DNA of 64,000 nucleotides, from contig NZ_NIHC01000009.1 of the NCBI RefSeq assembly GCF_002806945.1, positions 1-64,000 on the forward strand, read 5' to 3'. Each line of letters starts with the position of its first letter. Position 1 is the first letter of the stretch. Below are positions 17,825 to 26,266 of the stretch, one piece after another. Under the pieces are notes generated by a model. That model saw only the letters and a list, made by a program, of their open reading frames with translations, did no database searches and had not been told where the DNA came from. This DNA is from Marinobacter salexigens. GTDB lineage: Bacteria > Pseudomonadota > Gammaproteobacteria > Pseudomonadales > Oleiphilaceae. The translations under genes and the position numbers were made by a program.

Positions 17825-17843
17825 TTCAGGTTGAATTCAGGTT
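17825..17843 (+). promoter_or_regulatory. CopR-type box for the copRS operon
   Basis: TTCAGGTT is repeated perfectly at 17825-17832 and 17836-17843, an 11-bp period. This is the strongest copy of the motif and lies 54 bp before the response-regulator start, which suggests autoregulation. Confidence 0.65.
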
Positions 17844-17893
17844 GGTCAGCGAGACTGCGTAAAGAAGGCTTGGCCAACACAAAGGAATAACCT

Positions 17894-18559
17894 ATGAGAT
17901 TACTGCTGGTAGAGGACGATCGATTGCTTGCCGATGGGCTTGCCAGCCAGCTTGAGAAGGCCGGTTTTAGCGTTGATATTACCCGCTCGGCCAAAGAAGC
18001 AGTCATTTTGGGAGACCAGGAGGACTATAAAGCCTGCGTGCTCGACCTCGGGTTGCCAGACGGAAATGGCCTGGACGTGCTCAGAAAGTGGCGCGCTAAC
18101 AACCTTCTTTTCCCCGTGCTGATCCTGACCGCACGAGGCGACTGGCAAGATAAAGTTAATGGCCTGAAGGCGGGTGCAGATGACTATCTTGCCAAACCCT
18201 TTCAGATTGAAGAACTGATTGCGAGATTAAACGCAATCATGCGAAGGAGTGAGGGTAGAGTTCAATCGTCGGTGACGGCGGGACGCTTTGAACTGGATGA
18301 GAACCGACAGTGTCTGAAAGTTGCAGATGGCACAGAGCATAGCCTTACCGGAACCGAATTCCGGCTTTTGCGGTGCCTGATGAGCCGGCCCGGCCACATT
18401 TTTTCAAAAGAGCAACTTATCGAGCAGCTTTACAATCTTAACGAAAGCCCAAACGAAAATGTGATCGAGGCTTACATACGGCGCCTGAGAAAGCTGGTCG
18501 GGCCAGAGACTATCGTTACACGACGCGGCCAGGGATACCTGTTTAATGATGTTGATTAG
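17894..18559 (+). CDS. copR: OmpR-family response regulator, probable CopR
   Basis: The 221-residue regulator has a receiver domain (acid pocket EDD, phospho-Asp in CVLDLGLPDG, conserved K in YLAKPF) and an OmpR-type winged-helix DNA-binding domain ending IVTRRGQGYLF. It is divergent from copper genes that carry its likely binding box. Full sequence similarity also fits PhoP/QseB-type regulators, so the copper role comes from context. The start has AAAGGAA upstream. It overlaps the kinase gene by 14 bases. Confidence 0.85.
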   Translation: MRLLLVEDDRLLADGLASQLEKAGFSVDITRSAKEAVILGDQEDYKACVLDLGLPDGNGLDVLRKWRANNLLFPVLILTARGDWQDKVNGLKAGADDYLAKPFQIEELIARLNAIMRRSEGRVQSSVTAGRFELDENRQCLKVADGTEHSLTGTEFRLLRCLMSRPGHIFSKEQLIEQLYNLNESPNENVIEAYIRRLRKLVGPETIVTRRGQGYLFNDVD

Positions 18560-19880
18560 AAAGCCCAGGTCTGTGAAAGGCTGGCTCCTGCTTCTACTGC
18601 TACCTGCGGGCATCGCCCTGATGGCTATTGCATGGCTGATACATGGGCTGCTTCTGGAGAGGATGTCCCGCGAGTTCGTTGAGAGTCGACTGGAAGATGA
18701 AGTGGCCTTTCTGGAACACCATATTCGCCAGTCTGATGGTGAGATAGACGAACTCGAAACCGGAAACTACTTTGAGGAGGTGTTCCACCACGCCTTTGTC
18801 ATTCAGTCGCCGACTCAGACGGCCGTGTCACCACAATCCTGGCGCCCACTACTCATTCCATTGCTGCAGTCCGATGAAGAAGCAAGCATCTGGCTACACG
18901 ACACTGAACTGTCCAACGCACCAACCGATATTCTGGCGTACCGGCGAACCTTCTCAGCCCACGGCGTGCCCGTCACCGTGATTGTTGCAGAAGATATGGG
19001 AGCCCTTAAGAGAGGCCAGGCAGAGTTGCATGCATGGACCGCGATTGTTTCCGTTTTACTGATCATTTTACTGGTAGGGGTCATCTGGTTCGGCATCAAC
19101 CTTTCCATGCGCCCGGTTGTATCGCTGCAGGCTGCACTGAAAAGGCTACAGAGCGGCGAAATATCCCGGATCAATGCAGAGGCCCCCGAAGAGTTTTTGC
19201 CGCTGGTTAATCAACTTAACCAGCTATTGGATTCTCTGGATCAACGGCTTGAACGGTCTCGGGAGGCGCTCGCGAACTTGTCCCACAGCGTTAAAACACC
19301 GATTGCAGCCGTCAGACAGATTCTTGAAGACAGCAGCCGCCCACTGAACAATGAACTCAGGCAAGAAATGGGCTCGCGCCTGGGGGATATCGATCATCAG
19401 TTGGAGGCTGAGATACGTCGTAGTCAATTTGCCGGGCCGCAAGTAGGCAAAAGCGCCTGCCCAGTAAAACAGGCTCGCGACCTGCTCTGGATGCTCGGTC
19501 GATTGTATCCGGAAAAGTCATTTGAGCTTCAGACGGTCCTCACCGATGAGACTCGCTGGCCCATTGAGGAGCATGATTTAAGCGAAGTGCTGGGCAACCT
19601 GCTCGACAACGCGGGGAAATGGTCACACTCATGCGTAGAGCTCTCGCTGGCTCAAGGTGATGGAACTAATCAGATAACCGTGTCTGATGATGGCCAGGGC
19701 GTCAAAGAAAGTGAAATGTCCTGCCTGGGTCAACGCGGGCTACGGCTCGACGAACAAACGCCCGGCCATGGTCTTGGACTCGCCATTGTAAGGGAAATAG
19801 TAGAGCGTTACGGCGGAAGCGTTTCTTTCTCAACACCCCCCCGAGGGGGATTGAGGGTGACTGTTGAGATCCCTAATTAA
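18546..19880 (+). CDS. copS: Sensor histidine kinase, probable CopS
   Basis: The 444-residue kinase has two membrane segments (about residues 13-33 and 155-180) around a roughly 115-residue periplasmic sensor. Then come a HAMP linker, an H-box LSHSVKTPIAAVRQ of PhoQ type, and an ATPase domain with N-box EVLGNLLDNAGKWS, DDGQGV and GHGLGLAIV. Partner of the overlapping response regulator. The sensor has no obvious Met/His-rich copper motif, so the signal is inferred from the neighbouring genes. A low-T hairpin follows at about 19938-19959. Confidence 0.85.
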   Translation: MMLIRKPRSVKGWLLLLLLPAGIALMAIAWLIHGLLLERMSREFVESRLEDEVAFLEHHIRQSDGEIDELETGNYFEEVFHHAFVIQSPTQTAVSPQSWRPLLIPLLQSDEEASIWLHDTELSNAPTDILAYRRTFSAHGVPVTVIVAEDMGALKRGQAELHAWTAIVSVLLIILLVGVIWFGINLSMRPVVSLQAALKRLQSGEISRINAEAPEEFLPLVNQLNQLLDSLDQRLERSREALANLSHSVKTPIAAVRQILEDSSRPLNNELRQEMGSRLGDIDHQLEAEIRRSQFAGPQVGKSACPVKQARDLLWMLGRLYPEKSFELQTVLTDETRWPIEEHDLSEVLGNLLDNAGKWSHSCVELSLAQGDGTNQITVSDDGQGVKESEMSCLGQRGLRLDEQTPGHGLGLAIVREIVERYGGSVSFSTPPRGGLRVTVEIPN

Positions 19881-19983
19881 ACTTACATTCTGCATTGTAG
19901 GCCTGCATTTAAATAAAAAATAAATACTTTGGAAAAGGCGATCGGATCTCCGACCGCCGAATTAATCGTAGGACGTTAGCCTG

Positions 19984-20259
19984 CTACAGTGCTAATGTTA
20001 GCTTTTCTAACGTCTTGCTTAAGCTTTGAGATGACTGTTGAACTTTCTTCCCCATTTGGTTGATGCTGTAGTAAGAGGTAACAGCTATATGTGTCCAATA
20101 ACTCGCAACTATCAATAAGTTAACGTCCAATTGAGGCACCCTAACAAGGAGAAGGCTTCTGTTCTTCGCACGGTATAAAAGGGGAAATGGTTTTCCTGCG
20201 TATTTGCGAAGCAGGCTATCGTTTATTGCGGTTATCCATGATAAAGTCGTGAAAAACAT
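19984..20259 (-). CDS. Hypothetical small protein
   Basis: A 91-codon frame in AT-rich DNA after the copper cluster. It has an N-terminal mixed segment, a hydrophobic middle (LLIVASYWTHIAVTSYY) and a polar serine/glutamine-rich end. No family is recognised and the start lacks a clear ribosome site. It diverges from the 20277-20516 gene. It may be a spurious frame. Confidence 0.3.
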   Translation of the reverse strand: MFFTTLSWITAINDSLLRKYAGKPFPLLYRAKNRSLLLVRVPQLDVNLLIVASYWTHIAVTSYYSINQMGKKVQQSSQSLSKTLEKLTLAL

Positions 20260-20276
20260 AACTCAAAAGGCGGATC

Positions 20277-20516
20277 ATGACTGACATCAACTCGGAAGAA
20301 ATAAAAGAGTTAGCAATAAAAGTAGAGGAAATGAACAGCAGCCTTAAAATAATTGCTAGCCAGTCGAAAGGAATTAAGCAGGTGAATCTATCACTCGTCG
20401 ATATGTCTATAGTTGATATGGCTGGACTATATTTTAAGGTGGCTCTAGCTTCATTGCCGTTGGCTTGCACGGTTTTCGTGTTAACAATTGTTGTTCAAAT
20501 TTCTATGCGTATTTAG
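20277..20516 (+). CDS. Hypothetical single-pass membrane protein
   Basis: 79 residues: an N-terminal helical, charge-patterned half (SEEIKELAIKVEEMNSSLKII) able to form a coiled coil, then one membrane segment (ALASLPLACTVFVLTIVVQI). The ATG follows AAGGCGG at suitable spacing. No family recognised. It lies in AT-richer accessory DNA. Confidence 0.45.
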   Translation: MTDINSEEIKELAIKVEEMNSSLKIIASQSKGIKQVNLSLVDMSIVDMAGLYFKVALASLPLACTVFVLTIVVQISMRI

Positions 20517-20525
20517 ACACTCTGC

Positions 20526-20711
20526 CTAAATCTTAAACCCGCGCCCCACAACGGCTTCAGGAAATTTATACGTTTTAGACACAATAGGCACACACTCACG
20601 GAAAGAGCTCCACAAAGGCGACGTATGTGTGTCTGTATAAGTGCCTAATAACTTCAATAACTGTAAGCGGTCGCCGCCATCCTCCAGATGGTGGTCTAAC
20701 TCACTCATCAT
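20526..20711 (-). CDS. Hypothetical small ORF
   Basis: A 61-codon frame opening MMSELDHHLEDGGDRLQLLKLL, which looks like the start of a soluble helical protein. It converges on the 20277-20516 gene. Its upstream sequence is one copy of the dispersed repeat described below. No family is recognised, and no strong ribosome site is visible. Confidence 0.3.
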   Translation of the reverse strand: MMSELDHHLEDGGDRLQLLKLLGTYTDTHTSPLWSSFRECVPIVSKTYKFPEAVVGRGFKI

Positions 20712-20720
20712 TATGACGCA

Positions 20721-20765
20721 TTGGCGCCAAAGTAGGGTGAGGAGGAGTCCATCCCATTAGTTACG
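20721..20765. repeat. Dispersed 45-bp repeat, copy 1
   Basis: This segment matches 60156-60200 at 38 of 45 positions, including an unbroken GGGTGAGGAGGAGT. Both copies begin with TTGGCGCC and end with TTACG. The second copy lies next to a group II intron remnant, so this may be a scar of the same or another mobile element. Confidence 0.5.
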
Positions 20766-20771
20766 TTGAGA

Positions 20772-20921
20772 GTGGGCCTGAAGGTGACCTTCGAGGACCG
20801 GGACGGCCCGGTGCTTGGGATCGTCACCAAGATTAACCGCAAGAGTGTTATCGTGCTAGGCGATGATGGCAGGACGCTACAAGCGTCTTGCCAGAGTTAC
20901 TACGACCACCTCGTAATGTGA
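20772..20921 (+). CDS. Short orphan ORF with SH3/KOW-like text
   Basis: Forty-nine codons from a GTG (or 51 from a TTG at 20766) read GLKVTFEDRDGPVLGIVTK, then INRKSVIVLGDDGRTLQAS. This rhythm resembles small beta-barrel domains (KOW/SH3-like) found at the end of some mobile-element proteins. No good start is evident, although a GGAGGAG lies about 25-30 bases upstream within the repeat. It may be the C-terminal stump of a larger lost gene. Confidence 0.35.
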   Translation: MGLKVTFEDRDGPVLGIVTKINRKSVIVLGDDGRTLQASCQSYYDHLVM

Positions 20922-21098
20922 AGTAAGTTAATTACGTCGTGGAATGAGCGCTTACCCAGCGCAAGCTGTTCCGAGATCGCAGTTTCTAAAGATCATCCCC
21001 GCTAAAGCCTTTGAGCCTTAAGACTGGCTAGGCACAGGCAATAATAGTCTTATCTCAAGAAGGCAGTGAATGTATGATCGACAACTAGGGAGCTTGAG

Positions 21099-22553
21099 TC
21101 AACTATGAACTCCTTTTATTCGGTAATAGTACAAAGGAGGAACGTCGATCTTATCCAGTCTCCGCTTATTCGCGGGAATTCCATTTCTGATAAACCCATG
21201 CAGGTCATCCATAACGCGATCAGAATCAGAGAAATAAGAGTGTGCCATTATTCTCAGATCGAAAAACTGGTATTTATTGTATGACATATCAACAGTGTCT
21301 ACACCATCGTATACTGCAATTTCCTGGCTACAATCTCCAACCCTCACCGACATATTCGCACTTCGAGATAACCTCAGTGCTGTGTCGGTGCCTGAAACAT
21401 ATAGTGCAACTTGGTGAAAATTATTTTTTAGAGAATCCAGATAATTGTATCTAAAATCTTTGAGCCTAATATCCGCAGACGCTAAAACCAGACGGGAAAA
21501 AGAGAAAGCACCATCAATCTTTGCTTTTATCGCTTCAGCTAAACAAAAACCACCCATACTGTGAGCAATCACTGAAATCTCTGTATATCCAAGGGTGGAG
21601 AGTTTACCAAGAAACTCTTTCAACGAGTCGCGCGAGTAAAGAGAGCTTTCTTTATCGTGGGCATAGCCACGCACACTTCCTTTCGAGGGCCAACTAAAAA
21701 GTATCACCGGCTCTTCGGTAATACCAAAGTCATACTTTATCTGAGCAGTCTTAAAAACGGCGCCTAAAAAATCTACATTATAGCCATGCACAAAGACAAG
21801 AAGTTTTTGACCGTCAGACTTTGAGTGTACACTTTCAAAAAATTGAACCTCACTTTGACAATCAATTCTTTCTATCGTGAAATGTTTATCCTTTCTCTCT
21901 TTCATCTTTATCGTAAAGAACTCAAATGGTCGTTTTATTTTACCGCCTTTACGGTCTGCCGGGATTGTTACCACGGCTCTGCCGTATGTAATGCTGTCAT
22001 TCCGCTCAGATGAGAAGTACTCAGGGCTATTTAACGGCTTTCTATTCGTCGCAAAATACACATCAATAGGAGTGAATTTTCGCGTTCCATCACGCTCTAT
22101 TGTGGGGGTAGCTTCCGCATATGTTAACTGTGGCGCTAAAGAGGCAGTGCCAATTTCTTTACGAATACCGGTAGTCATCGCCGCCACATGACGTGAGAGT
22201 TTTTTTTGCGTCGAAACTCTACGTATTATTGTTTTCTCATCGGCAATAACAAACGAATATTGGTTCTTACCCTCTACCTTATCAAGTATATATAAGGCTA
22301 CAGGAAGGAAATAAGAAGCATTGAAGAAGTATTTCTTATACCTAGAGACGACCAGAACTCTAAGCTCAACCACCATAGATATAAGTTTAAGAAAATCATT
22401 AGTAGAAAGTGCAGTCTTATAGCCAGAGCCTGTAACTACCACAATGCGGCCATTAACATAGTCGGCAGTGAATGGTGACTTTCTGTGAATCGTCAAAAAC
22501 CTATTCGGCAAAGACCCCTGTAAAAGATCAAGCACCTGATCTGAAGCAATCAT
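21099..22553 (-). CDS. DUF900 alpha/beta-hydrolase with an unknown N-terminal domain
   Basis: The C-terminal 300 residues form an alpha/beta-hydrolase of the DUF900 type: LLVFVHGYNVDF (oxyanion region), SWPSKGSVRGY, the nucleophile elbow VIAHSMGGFCLAEA, an acid in VLASADI and a late histidine in MAHSYFSD. The first 150 residues (LLQGSLPNRFLTIHRKSPF, then DKVEGKNQYSFVIADEKT) are not recognised. There is no signal peptide. ATG 22553 with GAGGG is preferred to a TTG at 22586. Its AT-richer DNA and lone position suggest horizontal acquisition. Substrate is unknown. Confidence 0.75.
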   Translation of the reverse strand: MIASDQVLDLLQGSLPNRFLTIHRKSPFTADYVNGRIVVVTGSGYKTALSTNDFLKLISMVVELRVLVVSRYKKYFFNASYFLPVALYILDKVEGKNQYSFVIADEKTIIRRVSTQKKLSRHVAAMTTGIRKEIGTASLAPQLTYAEATPTIERDGTRKFTPIDVYFATNRKPLNSPEYFSSERNDSITYGRAVVTIPADRKGGKIKRPFEFFTIKMKERKDKHFTIERIDCQSEVQFFESVHSKSDGQKLLVFVHGYNVDFLGAVFKTAQIKYDFGITEEPVILFSWPSKGSVRGYAHDKESSLYSRDSLKEFLGKLSTLGYTEISVIAHSMGGFCLAEAIKAKIDGAFSFSRLVLASADIRLKDFRYNYLDSLKNNFHQVALYVSGTDTALRLSRSANMSVRVGDCSQEIAVYDGVDTVDMSYNKYQFFDLRIMAHSYFSDSDRVMDDLHGFIRNGIPANKRRLDKIDVPPLYYYRIKGVHS

Positions 22554-22632
22554 AACAATCCCTCGCCTGAATTTCCTCTCACCCAAAACCAGTGTAGTTC
22601 ATAGAAACCTGGCCCCCCATTTGTAGCAGGGT

Positions 22633-24414
22633 TCAGAAGTAGACCTTAGGCCGCCGCGTGAGCATTTTGCTAGCTTGCTCTTTGTGCACAGGCGGGCTAA
22701 ACAAATACCCCTGAAAGAACACACAACCATGGTCGAGAAGCCACTCCAACTGCTCAGCAGTTTCAACACCCTCAGCCACCACATCGATATCCAGACTTCT
22801 TGCCAGTGCAATGATCGTTCGTGCAATAGCTGCATCACTAGGGTCTGCAAAAATGTCTTCAACAAAGGACTTATCGATCTTCAGCACATCAAGTGGCAGT
22901 CGCTTCAGATAACTAAGTGACGAATAGCCAGTGCCAAAGTCGTCTAGTGAGAACCTCACTCCTAGCAGGCGCAAAGCGTCCATCTTGGTAATCGTACTAA
23001 GCACATTAGCCTGCAGCATGCTCTCCGTTAGCTCGAGCCTGAGCCGATCTGCACGAGCACCGGTTTGGGAAATCACGTTTTTGATCGTGTCAACAAAGTC
23101 ACCCTGATTCAATTGCCGGGCACTCACATTGATAGCAACAGTCAACGCTTCGTGCTGTGGATCGTCACCCCACTCGGCCAGTTGTGCGCAGGCCGTTTTC
23201 AATACCCACTCACCGATAGGCAGAATCAAACCGGTTTGTTCAGCCAGAGGAATGAACGTGCCCGGTGAAATCGGCCCATGCTTGGGATGAAACCAGCGAA
23301 TTAAAGCTTCAAAACCCAAGATGTTTTTTTGCTCATCAACTATGGGTTGATAGTGCAAAACCAGTTCGTTGTTGTCGAGTGCCAAGCGCAAATCCCGCAT
23401 AAGAAGCGCTCGATTAATGGCCTCTTCTTGTAATGAGGGATTAAAGAAGCATTGTTGGTTTCTGCCAGCGTCTTTGGCTTCATACAGGGCTATGTCAGCC
23501 CTCTTGATCAGCTCTTCCGGGTTATCGTGAACAGAGTTAAAAAGAGCAATTCCTATGCTGGGTGTAACCTCCCAGTGTTGACGACCAAGCTGATAGGGTT
23601 CGGTCAATGTGCTACGGATTTTCTCGGCGATATGGCCGGCATTTAACACGGCGCTCTCCAAGTCAGCACCGATGTCATCCAGTATGGTCACAAATTCGTC
23701 GCCCCCTAACCTTGCAACCGTGTCCACCTGGCGGACACAACTGGCCAAGCGCTCTGCCGTTTGTTTCAGCAGATCATCACCCGTCGCATGCCCAAGTGTA
23801 TCGTTTACCTCTTTGAAATGATCCAGATCCATCAGCAACACCGCCCCGAAACCTGAGTGTCGCGCTTTGTCTGCGATCGCCTGGCTCAGCCGATCCGTCA
23901 TAAGTCGCCTGTTGGGCAAGTTGGTCAACGCATCGTGAAGCGCCATTCGCTGGGCTTCAGCTTCAGCTTCTTTTCTTGCGGTTATATCTGCCCGAATCGC
24001 TATGTATTGTTCAGGCTTACCGTCCTCATCTAAAAAAGGAACAATAGTGGACTGCACCCAGTATAGCGACCCATCTTTGGCGCGATTACAGACCTCGCCA
24101 CTCCACACTTCGCCTCTGGCTATAGTCCGCCAAAGACCCTGAAAAAATTCACGGGGGTGGTGGCCGGAGTTGATAACCCTGTGTGTGTGCCCGATGAGCT
24201 CTTCACGTGCGTATTGCGATATCGCACAAAACTTGTCATTAACCGCTGTAATGACGCCCTTCGCATCTGTTGATGCGACAATCGCGTGTGCGTTCAGCGC
24301 CATTTTGAGTTGGCTATTTTCCTTGAGTACGGCCTTAAGTGTCAGCCCAATTTGTTCGCCTCCTGCCGTGCTGGCAGAGGCTGCTATCGGCTCTTCGCCT
24401 CCACCTTCGTCCAT
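22633..24414 (-). CDS. PAS-GGDEF-EAL protein (c-di-GMP turnover)
   Basis: About 593 residues: an N-terminal linker, one PAS/PAC domain ([20 protein letters not shown] to [15 protein letters not shown]), a GGDEF domain with intact [13 protein letters not shown], and an EAL domain with intact EALIRWFHP and [19 protein letters not shown]. Both synthesis and hydrolysis of cyclic-di-GMP are therefore possible. There is no membrane segment. The ATG at 24414 follows GGGAG; a GTG at 24426 is in frame. It lies downstream of, and on the same strand as, the GTPase/Roadblock operon, separated by about 290 bp, and may act in the same pathway. Confidence 0.9.
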   Translation of the reverse strand: MDEGGGEEPIAASASTAGGEQIGLTLKAVLKENSQLKMALNAHAIVASTDAKGVITAVNDKFCAISQYAREELIGHTHRVINSGHHPREFFQGLWRTIARGEVWSGEVCNRAKDGSLYWVQSTIVPFLDEDGKPEQYIAIRADITARKEAEAEAQRMALHDALTNLPNRRLMTDRLSQAIADKARHSGFGAVLLMDLDHFKEVNDTLGHATGDDLLKQTAERLASCVRQVDTVARLGGDEFVTILDDIGADLESAVLNAGHIAEKIRSTLTEPYQLGRQHWEVTPSIGIALFNSVHDNPEELIKRADIALYEAKDAGRNQQCFFNPSLQEEAINRALLMRDLRLALDNNELVLHYQPIVDEQKNILGFEALIRWFHPKHGPISPGTFIPLAEQTGLILPIGEWVLKTACAQLAEWGDDPQHEALTVAINVSARQLNQGDFVDTIKNVISQTGARADRLRLELTESMLQANVLSTITKMDALRLLGVRFSLDDFGTGYSSLSYLKRLPLDVLKIDKSFVEDIFADPSDAAIARTIIALARSLDIDVVAEGVETAEQLEWLLDHGCVFFQGYLFSPPVHKEQASKMLTRRPKVYF

Positions 24415-24705
24415 AGTTTCTCCCACCTAATAACTGCCTTCACACGCTTGTTTGAGCTAACCGGTTTTTGAAAGGGAAGTCAGGCGCAGACTTCCCGAGA
24501 CAACACATCATCCATTTCAAAACCTTATAGCCGATAAAAATGAGATGTGTCAATTATGCGTACCTATAGGCTAGACAGTTCCAGGCAGCAATATGATTCA
24601 GACACTTAACCAGGCTGGAAGTTGCGAATAGCACTGTCTAGCTCGACGAGAGTCAAGGCATAGCTGTCCTGTGGCCATCCTGGAGGCCAATGTATGCGAT
24701 GCGGA

Positions 24706-25071
24706 TCAATCTACCAGGTACTCTGAAATCCTGTTGACGTACTTCCAGGTCAGGATCTGTATTTTCCCGGCATTTATATCAGCGGAGGACAGGCAGGCTA
24801 AAAATCCTTTATCAAAAATTGGCAGGAGCGTTACTGCGCCGGATTTTGACCGAATGTAAATTTCTTCAATACTGTCATATTTGAGCTCAGTAAGAATCTT
24901 TTCACAAACGACATTCAGTTCAAGAAAATAGGCGCCAAAAAGATCAGGCTCGCTCACATTGCCATGATGTGCGATCACAAGCCCATCAGAGGAGACAACC
25001 ATGCATAGCTTGATTTCGCTGGCCCTTTGGCAAAGCAGACTCAGTTGTTCATCGATTTTCGCAGTGGGCAC
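24706..25071 (-). CDS. Roadblock/LC7-like protein, third copy
   Basis: The 121-residue protein has the Roadblock/LC7 pattern: helix (EQLSLLCQRASEIK), strand pair (CMVVSSDGLVIAHHG), a long helix (GAYFLELNVVCEKILTEL), then strands (EEIYIRSKSGAVTLLPI, GFLACLSS). Roadblock dimers serve as GTPase partners or scaffolds (MglB for MglA). GTG 25071 follows AAAGGA. It is the last gene of the six-gene operon, 46 bases after the second Roadblock gene. It is more divergent than the other two. Confidence 0.65.
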   Translation of the reverse strand: MPTAKIDEQLSLLCQRASEIKLCMVVSSDGLVIAHHGNVSEPDLFGAYFLELNVVCEKILTELKYDSIEEIYIRSKSGAVTLLPIFDKGFLACLSSADINAGKIQILTWKYVNRISEYLVD

Positions 25072-25117
25072 TGTTGGTCATCCTTTGTCTTTCCCTGCCG
25101 GGCGGGTAATGTTCTCA

Positions 25118-25504
25118 TTAATGGCCATCGGCCAACAGCCTGGCAACTTCCCCAGCAGCTCTTTTCGACTCCATCAGCACCCTTCCTTGCATGGCTCTTG
25201 CAGACGTAGAAAGTGCAAGCACGGCGTCGGAACCTGCATGGGTAAGGACGGATATGCCATTGGTGCCCATGATCATTACCTGCTGCATTTCGCCAATGGC
25301 TACTTCCGCCAGTGTCTGGTCAGCCAACGCCAGAAGCGAAGCACACATGGAGGAAAAACGTTCCACATCTGTTTCCGGCTTCATATCAGATGCCAACAGA
25401 TAGCCATCCATGGTGACCACCGCTGATGCTTCAATATCCCCACCGGACGACACTTTTAGGCGCTTTAGTACCGCAAGAATCAATGCTTCCTTTTCAGTGC
25501 TCAT
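25118..25504 (-). CDS. Roadblock/LC7 domain protein, second copy
   Basis: About 128 residues with a clear Roadblock/LC7 fold signature: SAVVTMDGYLLASDMKPETD, then ERFSSMCASLLALADQTLAEVAIGE, then QQVMIMGTNGISVLTHAGSDAVLALS. The middle matches the MglB/conservon-B type. The ATG at 25504 is taken because it gives a normal-length domain; a TTG at 25540 is in frame and would start inside the spacer next to the palindrome. It is likely a GTPase-activating or scaffold partner of the GTPase at 27591-28118. Confidence 0.8.
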   Translation of the reverse strand: MSTEKEALILAVLKRLKVSSGGDIEASAVVTMDGYLLASDMKPETDVERFSSMCASLLALADQTLAEVAIGEMQQVMIMGTNGISVLTHAGSDAVLALSTSARAMQGRVLMESKRAAGEVARLLADGH

Positions 25505-25540
25505 ATTGCTCAGTCCGTTGTTTAAGCCGTGGTTTAACAA

Positions 25541-25570
25541 ATCTGATGGCCGGGGCCCCGGCCATCAGAT
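25541..25570. repeat. 30-bp perfect palindrome inside the Roadblock operon
   Basis: ATCTGATGGCCGGGG (25541-25555) is followed directly by its complement (25556-25570). It lies in the only sizable gap of the operon, after the first Roadblock gene. The T-runs beside it are weak on the transcribed strand (AGATTTGTT), so it may be a partial terminator, an RNA-processing hairpin, or a protein-binding site. Confidence 0.6.
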
Positions 25571-25609
25571 CTTTCTTCTAAGCGCAGGTTAACGGAGCCC
25601 AAACCAGCC

Positions 25610-26266
25610 TTAAATAGCAGCTTCCAACACTGGCACCTGTGCACGAGCTTTGGTAAGCACCATACCAAGGTTCGCGGACAGCCGGCAGACAAACGTCATA
25701 ACGAATTGAGGTTGCTGCTTTGCGCGAATAAATACGTGAATCAGGTTTTCGGAGTTGACGATTATCTCTTTAAAATAGTGATAGTCGTCCAGCTCCAGGC
25801 CGCGAGCCTTTTTAAACGTGTTTTCAATTGTCACCACGTTTTGCCCCTGGAACAGATCCTGGGTAGCGGCAGCCAGCATGTCGAGAACTTCCTGCGGGTG
25901 AGAGTCTACGGTTTTCACTCCCACTAACATGCCGCTGTCCATATCCACTACGCCACCCGCTAAACACTCGGGAATATTGGATACAGCTTTGGCAATTGCA
26001 TCATCAAAATCAGACATTTTATTTATCTCTCGGTTAGCATGGCGCTCCACTCTGAAACCTTCTGAAGCAGAGCCCTCTGGGTTAGATAGTTCGTCAGAAC
26101 GTTCGTTTACGTCTATGGTACTGCCGGCTGGCGACAGGTCTGCCTCGTAGTTCTCGGTGAACTTAACCTGCCCGTCACACACCCCATCATCGGCAAAAAT
26201 GTCATCACAATTTGTTAGCTCATCCTGTTCATCAAAGTCGACCTCCCAGTCGTCAAGTTTCTTCAT
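25610..26266 (-). CDS. Roadblock-like protein with an acidic N-terminal extension
   Basis: The C-terminal 135 residues (from MSDFDDAIAKAVSNIPECLAGG) form a Roadblock-like domain and resemble stand-alone proteins that start at that methionine. Before it are about 83 low-complexity, very acidic residues (DDWEVDFDEQDELTNCDD). They begin at an ATG that overlaps the upstream phosphatase gene by 14 bases. Either the extension is real, or translation starts internally near 26017, where only a weak GAGA site exists. Partner of the GTPase system. Confidence 0.65.
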   Translation of the reverse strand: MKKLDDWEVDFDEQDELTNCDDIFADDGVCDGQVKFTENYEADLSPAGSTIDVNERSDELSNPEGSASEGFRVERHANREINKMSDFDDAIAKAVSNIPECLAGGVVDMDSGMLVGVKTVDSHPQEVLDMLAAATQDLFQGQNVVTIENTFKKARGLELDDYHYFKEIIVNSENLIHVFIRAKQQPQFVMTFVCRLSANLGMVLTKARAQVPVLEAAI

